In this document: piece by piece, positions 27,076-35,371 of the stretch
How positions within the stretch are numbered: position 1 is the stretch's first letter
Layout: every line of letters begins with the position of its first letter
Assembly: GCA_965247505.1 (NCBI GenBank)
Contig: OZ252020.1
Span: forward strand, 620,001-684,000
Length of the DNA: 64,000 nt
Reading direction: 5' to 3'
Source of the DNA: CAIYRG01 sp965247505
GTDB taxonomy: Bacteria; Pseudomonadota; Alphaproteobacteria; Micropepsales; Micropepsaceae
Translations under genes and position numbers: made by a program
The notes under the pieces: generated by a model
What the model saw: the letters and a program-made list of their open reading frames with translations, nothing else
Told to the model about the DNA's origin: nothing
The model's database searches: none

Positions 27076-27459
27076 ATGCCCGCCAGTCGTCTTTACAGAT
27101 TGATCTCGCTAAGCGCCCCCCTCGCCGCGACGCCGTCGCTCGCGCATCACTCAGCGGCGATGTTCGACCGCACAAGTGAAATCGTGCTGGCGGGAACGGT
27201 CAAAGAGTTTCAGTACACCGCGCCGCACTCCTGGGTGCAGGTTCTGGTGGAAAACGAGGCCGGCGAAACGGTTGAATGGAGCATCGAAGGCTCGGCTCCC
27301 AACGCTCTTTTGAGGCGAGGGATCAAGCCCACTTCGCTCAAACCCGGCGAAGCGGTTTCGGTGCGCGCCCACCCCATGGTGGACGGCCAGCCGGGCGCGC
27401 TGATCATCGATGTGACAAAACCCGATGGCTCCGTCCTGCGCTTCACCGGCGGTGGATAG
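27076..27459 (+). CDS. DUF6152 family exported protein, second paralogue
   Basis: A 127-residue protein starting at an ATG preceded by an ideal AGGAGGTAAGAG. Signal peptide (MPASRLYRLISLSAPLAAT), then AHHSAAMFDRTSEIVLAGTV and KEFQYTAPHSWVQVLVEN, the DUF6152 pattern (HHS, MFDR, PHSW). It is followed 4 bp later by the start of the broken gene at 27464, implying one transcript. Role unknown; the pairing with that secreted-protein family hints at a shared pathway. Confidence 0.9.
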   Translation: MPASRLYRLISLSAPLAATPSLAHHSAAMFDRTSEIVLAGTVKEFQYTAPHSWVQVLVENEAGETVEWSIEGSAPNALLRRGIKPTSLKPGEAVSVRAHPMVDGQPGALIIDVTKPDGSVLRFTGGG

Positions 27460-27463
27460 AAGC

Positions 27464-28310
27464 ATGCAATTTCCCAAACGCATTGCGGTAGTTCTTTTGT
27501 GCGCCTTCGTCTCGGCCTGCACCGCAGAGCCCGCGTCGGTTGTTAGGAATGAAACTTCCGCGCTCCCCGATTGGAGCGGCGTGTGGATGGGCACAGGAAC
27601 GCTCTTCGATCAGTCGAGCGGCGAGACAAACCCCAATACCAATCGCAATGCGCGGGACTTTCCGCCCTATCGGCCCGATTGGGAGGCGGCCTATGAAGAA
27701 TTTCTGGAGAATGTCGTAAGGCAAGGCCGGTTTTCCGATCCACTCTCATTGGGCTATCCGCCCGGTATGCTGCGTAACATGAACATGCCTTATGGAATCC
27801 AGATCATCGTCCGGCCCGAAATGGTTTGGATCGTCCATGAGGGGCCGCAAGTCAGATATATCTACACCGATCGACGGCCCTTCCCGCCCGATGACGAATT
27901 ATGGCCGACATTCGAGGGCTATTCGATCGGCCATTGGGAATGGCGACACGCTTGTGGTCGAGACCGTCAGCATCAAGGGCGGCATTCCTGTCGATCGCAC
28001 CGGGCTGGTGTTCAGCGATGAATTGCGTGTGACCGAGCGCATGCGAAAAATCAGTGAGACCGTCTTTGAAAACCAAATGACCACCTAAGATCCGATTGCG
28101 CTTACCGGACCTTGGAGCGTGACGCGTGTGTATAACAAGCGCAAGGAAGAATTCCCGCGCATGGAAAATGTTTCAGCATTCGAAAATCAGCGCAATCCGA
28201 TCGTCAATGGCGTCACAACAACCCTTCTCGCCGATGAAATCGACGACAGCGATTCGCCTTATCCACCCGAGGTGAGAGCCCTTTCTCTCCCCAATATTCC
28301 CGCGCCTTAA
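27464..28310 (+). pseudogene. Exported protein of the GHYEGDTLVV family, frameshift plus in-frame TAA
   Basis: Begins MQFPKRIAVVLLCAFVSAC with a lipobox-like VSAC, then ALPDWSGVWMGTG and FEGYSIGHWE. At base 27941 one extra base shifts the frame: removing it restores GHWEGDTLVVETVSIKGG, the core motif of the family also present at 41883 and 60644. The corrected frame then meets TAA at 28086-28088 (ENQMTT stop DPIALTGPWSV) and continues to 28310 (SLPNIPAP). Two independent lesions make this a clear pseudogene. Intact length would be about 281 residues. Confidence 0.88.
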
Positions 28311-28343
28311 GGGCAAACGGTTTTAGCGAGAAAAGAGCGACGC

Positions 28344-29690
28344 ATGAGCGATGCCGCTTCAGACCCGGGAATAGACATTCGCGCCGAGATTGAAAACGAC
28401 CCGATGTCGGGATTTCAGATTCTTGTCATCGGCATTTGCTGGACCATCAACATGCTCGATGGCTTTGACATACTTGCCATCGCCTATACCGCGGCCGAAA
28501 TTCGCGGCGAATGGGGCTTGCTGCCTAACGCTCTAGGTTGGGTGTTCAGCGCCGGTTTGATTGGCATGGCGGTCGGGGCACTTCTGCTGGCTCCGATTGG
28601 CGATTACATAGGCCGCCGCGCGATGATCCTTATCGGCCTCGCGATTATTACGCTCGGCATGTTTGTGACGGCCTATGTCGACAGCGTCATTCAAATGTTT
28701 GCCGCACGCGCTTTTACCGGGATCGGCATCGGAACCATTCTCGCCAGCCTCACCACGATCACCGCGGAATATTCCTCGGACAAGCACCGCAATCTTGCGA
28801 TCTCGATTCTGCATATGGGCTATCCCGTCGGCGCGGTTTTGGGTGGGCTTGTCGCTGTCGTTTTAATCGGGGAGTTCGGCTGGCCCTCAGTTTTCATCTT
28901 TGGAGGCACAGCTTCGGCGATCATGATTCCGCTTGTGCTTTGGTATTTGCCGGAATCGCTCGGCTACCTCATCGAAAAACATCCCAATGACGCGCTTAGG
29001 GATTTTAACGACATCATGGCGCGCATGGGCCGTCCTGCAGTCGAAAAATTGCCCGAACCGAAACCCATCGCCCCGGACGCTAAAATCAGCGTATTTGCGC
29101 TGTTCTCGCGCGAATATTTTGCCCCCACCCTTGCGCTTTGGTTCTCATTTTTCATGTGCATGGTTGCGCTTTACTTCATGTTGAGCTGGACACCGACGGT
29201 CGTGGTCGATGCCGGACTATCCGCTGACCAAGGCCGTTTTGCCGGCGTGCTACTCAATCTCGGCGGCGCAATCTTGATGGTGACTCTCGGTTGGCTCTCG
29301 GCGCGTTTTGAGTTGAAGCGCGTGATCCAAGTTTTTTTGGCGCTCTCTGCCGTCATGAGCATGATATTTGCTGCGGCACCGCTTTCGACTTCGCTATTGA
29401 TGGTCTTCGCTTTTCTCATGGGTTTCGAGATGGCCGGGATGGTCGGCCTCTACTCCGTCGCTGCGCGGCTTTACCCGACCGAAATTCGCAATACCGGTGT
29501 CGGCTGTGCCATCGGCATTGGGCGATTCGGCGCGATTCTGGGGCCGGTTTTTGCCGGCTGGATGATCGCCGCCGAGCTGGAACGCTGGACCTATTTCTTG
29601 GCGCTCGCGGCGGGACCGGCTGCACTTGCGGCGTTGGTACTCTCCTTTGCCCGGCTCGAAAACGAGACGCCGCCCAAAGAAGAAAGCTGA
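28344..29690 (+). CDS. MFS transporter, aromatic acid:H+ symporter (AAHS)-like
   Basis: A 448-residue, 12-helix major facilitator. NMLDGFDILAIAYTAAEI in helix 1 carries the DGxD-type motif of the AAHS family; APIGDYIGRRAMILIG is the conserved loop between helices 2 and 3; RLYPTEIRNTGVGCAIGIGR marks the second half. Substrates of known relatives are benzoate-like acids. It lies next to the molybdenum-hydroxylase region, which supports import of an aromatic acid (inference). Confidence 0.9.
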   Translation: MSDAASDPGIDIRAEIENDPMSGFQILVIGICWTINMLDGFDILAIAYTAAEIRGEWGLLPNALGWVFSAGLIGMAVGALLLAPIGDYIGRRAMILIGLAIITLGMFVTAYVDSVIQMFAARAFTGIGIGTILASLTTITAEYSSDKHRNLAISILHMGYPVGAVLGGLVAVVLIGEFGWPSVFIFGGTASAIMIPLVLWYLPESLGYLIEKHPNDALRDFNDIMARMGRPAVEKLPEPKPIAPDAKISVFALFSREYFAPTLALWFSFFMCMVALYFMLSWTPTVVVDAGLSADQGRFAGVLLNLGGAILMVTLGWLSARFELKRVIQVFLALSAVMSMIFAAAPLSTSLLMVFAFLMGFEMAGMVGLYSVAARLYPTEIRNTGVGCAIGIGRFGAILGPVFAGWMIAAELERWTYFLALAAGPAALAALVLSFARLENETPPKEES

Positions 29691-29717
29691 CGGACCTTAT
29701 ACTCCGTATACTGATAT

Positions 29718-30209
29718 TTAGAATCTCTTCCCCGCCGCGGTAAACAGCTGAAACAGAAATTCTTCTGCCTCGCACTCGATGCCGAACGATTTCGACTCGC
29801 GGTTTCCGGCGACATTAAGGATGGCATGCGGTTCGCGCGTCAGCCAAGACAACGCTTCCTCAAGTGCTTGGGCGCGGTCCGCGCCGATCTGCGTGCGCGA
29901 CAAATGCAGCATTGGTTTTTTAAGCGCGCGGCATAGATCGGCAGTCAATTTCGAGCCCGTGTCCATTTGCTCGGCAATAATGAGCGTGCAATCCCCCATC
30001 TCCACATTGGCGCGGGTGCGCGGCGGATATTTTTCCGAAACATGCTCGCGCAGGCAGAAGGATTTAAGAAGCTCGGCTTGCGGCCCCAACTCCGTCAGCC
30101 AATTTTTAGGACACCACCCTCCGGTCGCAATCCCCGCGGAACGCGCAGCGCGCAAAGCCGCAATATCGACGCCGGTTTGTCCCCCGCTGATGATTTTTCC
30201 GATCGACAT
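29718..30209 (-). CDS. Putative molybdenum carrier protein (YpsA-like Rossmann fold)
   Basis: A 163-residue protein. The N-terminus GKIISGGQTGVDIAALRAA and GGWCPKNW, and NVEMGDCTLIIAEQMDTGS, match the PF12694 putative molybdenum carrier family. It lies 31 bp downstream of the ABC permease genes on the same strand and is probably co-transcribed. The name comes from a structure with bound molybdenum in one family member; physiological function is unproven. A Mo-dependent hydroxylase 3-8 kb away makes the label more interesting here. Confidence 0.82.
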   Translation of the reverse strand: MSIGKIISGGQTGVDIAALRAARSAGIATGGWCPKNWLTELGPQAELLKSFCLREHVSEKYPPRTRANVEMGDCTLIIAEQMDTGSKLTADLCRALKKPMLHLSRTQIGADRAQALEEALSWLTREPHAILNVAGNRESKSFGIECEAEEFLFQLFTAAGKRF

Positions 30210-30240
30210 TGTATTAAATACTCAAGGCCAATAAGGGGCG

Positions 30241-31014
30241 CTAAAACGCCAGGGACGATCCCACGCGGCTACGCCCCCGCCCGCCTTCCAAGCGCACCAG
30301 CAGAACATTCGCGCCAATGGCAAAGACAAAAATCGTCACCAGCAAGGCGTACATGCGCGGCATGTCGAATATTGTGAAGGCCTGAATGACAAGATGACCA
30401 AGGCCCTGATTGGACAATTTGGTCTCGGCAAGAAGCGTCACAACGACCGCGAGGCCCAGTCCCAGGCGAAGCCCGGTTAATATGGGCTGGCGCATGGCAG
30501 GAAGATATATTTTGCGCACACTCTGCCAGATATTCGCGCGAAAGGTTTTTCCGACGCGAAGAAACACCGGATTGATTCCGCGCATACCGCTTAGCGTGGA
30601 GAGCGCAATTGGGAAAAAACAGGTCACTGCCGCCAGCGCGATTTTCGAACTTGGACCAATACCAAACCACATAATCATAACGGGGAAGAAAATAAGCTTG
30701 GGCGTTGCGCCGAAATAATAAAGATAGGGCTCATAGCTGCGGCGGAGAAAATCATTGGCGCCGAGCACGATGCCCGCGGCAATACCCGCGATTCCTCCGA
30801 TGCTAAGCGCGGCAGCAACTTCCCTAGCCGTCCAATAGATATGGCCATAGGTATCCGCGCTTGAGAGCAGAGTCGCCAGTGCCGCGCCGATATCGACCAG
30901 CGAGGGCACAACATCGCGGTAGAGCAGCCCGGAGCGCGCGATTATTTCCCAAAGAATAAGAACCGCTAGAACGCTGACCAGCCTTATACCGAATATCTGA
31001 GCGCGGTTGCTCAT
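30241..31014 (-). CDS. ABC transporter permease (NitT/TauT type)
   Basis: A 257-residue permease with six membrane segments and the EAA-type loop VRKIYLPAMRQPILTGLRLG. It matches the SsuC/TauC/NrtB group. Its start overlaps the preceding permease gene by 4 bp, and that gene overlaps the ATPase by 4 bp, so the three form one translationally coupled unit. The ligand is unknown; the binding protein at 23510 is the nearest candidate partner. Confidence 0.93.
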   Translation of the reverse strand: MSNRAQIFGIRLVSVLAVLILWEIIARSGLLYRDVVPSLVDIGAALATLLSSADTYGHIYWTAREVAAALSIGGIAGIAAGIVLGANDFLRRSYEPYLYYFGATPKLIFFPVMIMWFGIGPSSKIALAAVTCFFPIALSTLSGMRGINPVFLRVGKTFRANIWQSVRKIYLPAMRQPILTGLRLGLGLAVVVTLLAETKLSNQGLGHLVIQAFTIFDMPRMYALLVTIFVFAIGANVLLVRLEGGRGRSRVGSSLAF

Positions 31015-31772
31015 GTGACGCGCCTTAATCTGCGCTCAAGCCATTCGGTGGCCGTGAAAAACAAAACACTCACCAATATGACGCAAAGAATAGCTGCATA
31101 GGTTGCGGCAAGGTCGTAGCGCTCGGAAAGCTCATTGACCAACTGGCCCAAGCCGCCGGTGTTGATCAGAAATTCCACGCCGACAATGTTCAGCATGGCG
31201 AATAAAAGCCCCAAGCGAAGGCCAACAAAAATCGAAGGAAGGGCGGCAGGAAAAAGCACCTTCGAGAATATCTGCCAGCGGGTGGCGTTGAGGCTCCTAC
31301 CGACCAAAACATAAACACCCGGGGTCTGAGAAAAGCCCTCAAGCGTTTTCAAAATCACCGCCGGAAGCGCGGCAAGAAACGCAACCAGGACAACTGTTGC
31401 CGAGCCGCGCCCAGCGATCACCAGAAACAGCGGATAGCTCAGGACAATCGGAGCAGCCGCGAAGGCTGCAATCCAAGTCTCATACGCACTCCTTAAGATC
31501 GCAACGCGAAACAGCAGAGCGCCAGCAGCTACGCCGAAGATGGCAAGCAGCAGCCCGGCGGCAAGCGTTTCGCCCGCGGTTACTAAAAAGCGGTTTACAA
31601 CATTCTCTTCAGTAAAGAGACGCGGCAACGCCGCAAACACATCGGATGGCGGCGGCATCAAGAAGCGATCGATCACATCGATGCCGATAAGAAATTCCAA
31701 CAACAAAATGACCGCCAAGACCGTTGCAAGACCGGTTGCAAGTGGCGCCAGCTTTGACTTGCGCGCGCTCAT
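31011..31772 (-). CDS. ABC transporter permease (NitT/TauT type)
   Basis: A 253-residue permease with about six membrane helices and the coupling loop IFSKVLFPAALPSIFVGLRLG. It is a different protein from the adjacent permease (not a recent duplicate), so the transporter would be a heterodimeric permease. Overlaps of 4 bp on both sides mark the operon. Confidence 0.93.
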   Translation of the reverse strand: MSARKSKLAPLATGLATVLAVILLLEFLIGIDVIDRFLMPPPSDVFAALPRLFTEENVVNRFLVTAGETLAAGLLLAIFGVAAGALLFRVAILRSAYETWIAAFAAAPIVLSYPLFLVIAGRGSATVVLVAFLAALPAVILKTLEGFSQTPGVYVLVGRSLNATRWQIFSKVLFPAALPSIFVGLRLGLLFAMLNIVGVEFLINTGGLGQLVNELSERYDLAATYAAILCVILVSVLFFTATEWLERRLRRVT

Positions 31773-32602
31773 TTCTTTGCATTCTTGGACTTAAGATCGG
31801 CCAAGTGATCAGTCTGGCGCATGCCGCGGCCAGCCTCTTCGCGCAAATGACCCCAGATTTGCGCGACGTAATGCCCAAAAGAATCGCTCGCCAGAATCTC
31901 CGAAGAGCGCGGGCGCGGCAAATTGATATCGATCTCGGTCTTTATCCTCCCGGGACGATAGGTCATGACCAAAACGCGATCGGAAAGCTGTACCGCTTCC
32001 GTCAAATTATGTGTGATCAGCAAAATCGTTTGGCCCAAACTTTGCTGAATTTTAAGAATGCTTTCGCCTAGCAATATACGTGTCTGCTCGTCGAGCGCCG
32101 CGAATGGCTCGTCCATAAGAAGAATCTTGGGCTCATGAGCGAGTGCGCGCGCGATCGCAACGCGTTGGCGCATCCCGCCGGAAAGCTCGGACGGGTAGCG
32201 TTGCTCGAAACCATCGAGCCCAACGAGAGAGACGAAGTGGCGGGCGCGGCTTAAGCGCTCATTCTTCGCCATCCCCAAAATTTCCAACGGAAAGGCAACG
32301 TTCTCCAGCACATTGCGCCAGGGAAAAGCGGATTCCTCTTGGAACACCATACCGATTGAGGGATGTGGCCCGGCGATGTTCTCACCGGAGAGCGATACCA
32401 AGCCGTCAAACCCTCCAATGAGACCGCCGATGGCATTTAGTAGAGTCGACTTGCCGCAGCCAGACGGCCCGATGACCGAAACCACCTCGCCTTCACTGAC
32501 CGAGAAGGAAACATCGTCAATGGCTGTGATCGCGTCTTCACCATCGCCGAAGCGCATGCCGAGATTCTGCACATTGAGGAATTTGGAAGGCGTATCAATC
32601 AC
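31769..32602 (-). CDS. ABC transporter ATP-binding protein (NitT/TauT type)
   Basis: A 277-residue ATPase: Walker A VIGPSGCGKSTLLNAIGG, Q-loop MVFQEESAFPW, signature ELSGGMRQRVAIARAL, Walker B ILLMDEPFAALDEQTR and switch LITHNLTEAV. It is the first gene of the unit ATPase-permease-permease-molybdenum carrier, read on the minus strand. The 215-bp gap before it (32603-32817) separates it from the P450 operon and should hold its promoter. Confidence 0.95.
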   Translation of the reverse strand: MIDTPSKFLNVQNLGMRFGDGEDAITAIDDVSFSVSEGEVVSVIGPSGCGKSTLLNAIGGLIGGFDGLVSLSGENIAGPHPSIGMVFQEESAFPWRNVLENVAFPLEILGMAKNERLSRARHFVSLVGLDGFEQRYPSELSGGMRQRVAIARALAHEPKILLMDEPFAALDEQTRILLGESILKIQQSLGQTILLITHNLTEAVQLSDRVLVMTYRPGRIKTEIDINLPRPRSSEILASDSFGHYVAQIWGHLREEAGRGMRQTDHLADLKSKNAKK

Positions 32603-32817
32603 AGGTTGTCGCTACCGATTGAAAATATGGGGAGTCGCGAAGCCGCCTGATGTCTTTGCACCCTGTGAATGAACGCCCTCATCGAATCCCCCTAAAATTC
32701 CAATACTAACGGTAAGTTATTTTGTCGGCGAGGTACAACGCACCTCATTGTTTTCAGAGAAAATTGTGCCATCCAAGCTCCCGATATTGCGCTGCTGTAG
32801 CGCGAGTGCTTGACGCT

Positions 32818-34197
32818 TCAATTCAGCGGCTCGACATTTAAAAACACGCCAGGCTCGGGGCGCACGGTCATGGTCATGATCGGTTTGGGACCCGGCGTTG
32901 AGGGCGAAAAGGCAAAGCGCTGAATGAGCGTCGCAAGAATGATCCGCGCTTGCGTCATGGCAAAATCGGCGCCGACGCAGACGCGCGGGCCCGCGCCAAA
33001 AGGCAGATGAAGATATTTATCGCGGCCCGCTCGCCCCTCGGCTGAGAAACGGTCCGGATCGAATTCGTCCGGCCTCTCCCACCACATCTCGTGGCGATGC
33101 AGCGCCCAAATGGGAAGGAACAAAGTATCGTTCGGTTTCATCTGTCTTTCGCATAGCTCGTCTTCCGCAACGACATTGCGCGCGAGTAGCCCTACGGGAG
33201 GATAAAGCCGCATCGCTTCGTCCAAGACCTGATCGATAAAGGGCATTTTATCGAGATCGGATGCATTTGCCGCGCGGCCCTGCAATTGGGAGCGCGCTTC
33301 TTCGCGCGCGCGCTCCTGGTGCTCCGGCGAATTGGCAAGAAGATACAGCGCCCAGCTCAGCGCCAGCGCGGTGGTTTCATGCCCGGCGACGATGAAGAAC
33401 TGCATATTATAAAGAAGATCTTCCGAGCTCATCTTGCGCCCGGTTTCGGGATCTTCTGCCGCCAGCATGTAATCCAAAAGATCATCGGCATTGCCGGTCG
33501 CTTCGCGCCGCCGCTCCTCGATGGCTTTCGCCACCATGCGGTGCATAGTCTTGACCGACATGCCTGCCATCAGCTCGCCCGGCCGCGGCATCCAAGCCGG
33601 GACACCGAGAAAATCGAGCAAGGACGCCCGCCCTGCGGTCTGGAAATAACGCGTGATGGCTGCGCCATAGACATTAGAGTCGAAATGTTCCCGCCCCGAA
33701 AGGGCAACATCGCAAATGACATCGAAGGTTGAGGTTAGCATTTGCGCTACCATCTCGGTGCGTCCGCCACAGGCCCTCAATCTATCGCTGGCACGTTCGG
33801 CGGTCGCTGTCATAGCGGGTGCAAGCGAGACAACATTGCGATGGGTAAAGACCGGCACCACAGCGCGGCGCTGCCAGTTCCAATCCGCGCCATCGGCATT
33901 GAAAAGAGAGTTACCGATGGCCGGGCGCAGCATGCGGCGCATGATTTCGGATTTGGGATAATTCTCGAGATTTTCCAGCATCACGCGGCGCATACCCTTT
34001 GGGTCGGCCATCATGTGCCAGCGGATCAGAAGCTCGCCCGTGACCATAGGCTGGCGATAGACGAGCGCGGGTATGATTTCCAGCACGTTTCTGCGTGCCG
34101 CGAATCCGATCTCGATTCGACTCATTTTCCTCTCGATGCGCGGCGCGGCGACGGGAATGAAGCGCTGCGGCGCGGGCTCTAAGTCAGTCGCGCTCAT
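32818..34197 (-). CDS. Cytochrome P450
   Basis: A 459-residue P450. I-helix AGHETTALALSWALYLL, K-helix ExxR in DEAMRLYPPVG, and heme loop LPFGAGPRVCVGADFAMTQAR with the Cys thiolate. No membrane anchor, so it is soluble and needs separate redox partners, which are not in the window. The start at 34197 lies inside the end of the aldolase gene (14 bp overlap). Last gene of the TctC/TctAB/HbpS/aldolase/P450 run; substrate unknown. Confidence 0.95.
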   Translation of the reverse strand: MSATDLEPAPQRFIPVAAPRIERKMSRIEIGFAARRNVLEIIPALVYRQPMVTGELLIRWHMMADPKGMRRVMLENLENYPKSEIMRRMLRPAIGNSLFNADGADWNWQRRAVVPVFTHRNVVSLAPAMTATAERASDRLRACGGRTEMVAQMLTSTFDVICDVALSGREHFDSNVYGAAITRYFQTAGRASLLDFLGVPAWMPRPGELMAGMSVKTMHRMVAKAIEERRREATGNADDLLDYMLAAEDPETGRKMSSEDLLYNMQFFIVAGHETTALALSWALYLLANSPEHQERAREEARSQLQGRAANASDLDKMPFIDQVLDEAMRLYPPVGLLARNVVAEDELCERQMKPNDTLFLPIWALHRHEMWWERPDEFDPDRFSAEGRAGRDKYLHLPFGAGPRVCVGADFAMTQARIILATLIQRFAFSPSTPGPKPIMTMTVRPEPGVFLNVEPLN

Positions 34198-34870
34198 ATT
34201 CGCTTTCGCAAAGCGCCCAGATGCGCTTGAAGGGCCCGCGATGCGATAAGGCTTCGGCTTCGATCTCGGCCATAATCTCATCGCTTAAAAATTCGACATT
34301 GCCGATGGCGGCGCTGGTCCACGTCCGGCGTGCATTGTCTTCGAGGATAAAGGCTGCTGCCACCATTTCGATAATATCCGCGCCGGCAATCACCACGCCA
34401 TGGGCTTTCAACAGGGCCGCACGGCGATCGCCAAGCGTTTTTGCCAGCGCAACGCCACGCTCCTCGCTATTGATAAAACGCGAGTCGGGGTGAATGGGAA
34501 CGCCGCCGCGAAAGATCGAGGCAAGGAAATAGCTGGCACCAAGCGGAACATCGCACATGCTAAAACTGGTGGCGTAGAGACAATGAAAATGCGCCACACT
34601 GCCGATATCGGAGCGGTGCTTATAGAGCTCTAAATGAATCGCCAGCTCACCCGGCACATTCCCGTCACCGGCAAGAATTTTGCCGTCCAAATCGACCAAT
34701 AGGAAATCTTCCGGCTTGGAATCATGGGCAAGACTATGGGGCGTAATCAGAATCTGATCGGAAATGGAAGTGCGCGCGCTGATATGACCGAACCCGTCGA
34801 TGAAGCCGCGCCCATAAAAGAAGCGCCAGGCCTTGTTCAACTTCTCTGCTAACTCGGCATTATCATCCAT
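34184..34870 (-). CDS. Class II aldolase/adducin family protein
   Basis: A 228-residue protein from an ATG at 34870 (MDDNAELAEKLNKAWRFFYG). Zinc ligands typical of the fold are visible: FGHISART, VAHFHCLYATSF (H-x-H) and LLKAHGVVIAG. Members cleave or form C-C bonds or decarboxylate small carbonyl acids. The longer frame to 35020 overlaps the upstream gene and is not favoured. It overlaps the P450 gene. Confidence 0.92.
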   Translation of the reverse strand: MDDNAELAEKLNKAWRFFYGRGFIDGFGHISARTSISDQILITPHSLAHDSKPEDFLLVDLDGKILAGDGNVPGELAIHLELYKHRSDIGSVAHFHCLYATSFSMCDVPLGASYFLASIFRGGVPIHPDSRFINSEERGVALAKTLGDRRAALLKAHGVVIAGADIIEMVAAAFILEDNARRTWTSAAIGNVEFLSDEIMAEIEAEALSHRGPFKRIWALCESEYERD

Positions 34871-34907
34871 GCTGTTTATCCATTCTGGGCGCCTCCAAAA
34901 AATATAA

Positions 34908-35354
34908 TTATTCGCCTTTGTATTGGACGGGATCGATTTCAAATCCAGCACTGCGAATTCCGGCAAAAGCGCACTCATCGTCCATTTCATTGACATCGCC
35001 GGTAATACCGATGGCGCCAATGACTTCGCCGGACTGATCTAAAATCAACTGCCCGCCGCCCTCAAGAAACAATTGATCGTCACTCATCTTGCGCAAGACA
35101 TCCATGAAGATGGGTTTCTCGCGTGATTTCTGAAGAACAAGCTTGGAAGAACGCCCCATGGCGAGCGCGGCATAGGCTTTTCCTTTTGCGATATCGTAGC
35201 GCATCAGCGAACAGCCATCTTGTTTCTGCGCTGCTTTGACATGGCCGCCCGCATCCAGCACCACGATGGTCAGCGGCTTTAATTTGAGCTCGGCCGCGCG
35301 GGCGAACGCTCCCTCGATGATTTGCAGCGATTCTTTCAAACTCATTGCTCTCAT
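34908..35354 (-). CDS. GlcG/HbpS family heme-binding protein (cytosolic form)
   Basis: A 148-residue DUF336 protein without signal peptide: LTIVVLDAGGHVKAAQKQDG, MRYDIAKGKAYAALAMGRSS and GGGQLILDQSGEVIGAIGIT. GGAG lies nine bases before the ATG at 35354. HbpS-like proteins bind heme or degradation intermediates, and GlcG-type members sit in carboxylic-acid catabolic operons, as here. Two secreted relatives lie at 42743 and 58563. Confidence 0.92.
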   Translation of the reverse strand: MRAMSLKESLQIIEGAFARAAELKLKPLTIVVLDAGGHVKAAQKQDGCSLMRYDIAKGKAYAALAMGRSSKLVLQKSREKPIFMDVLRKMSDDQLFLEGGGQLILDQSGEVIGAIGITGDVNEMDDECAFAGIRSAGFEIDPVQYKGE

Positions 35355-35371
35355 AACGCGTCACTCCGTCG

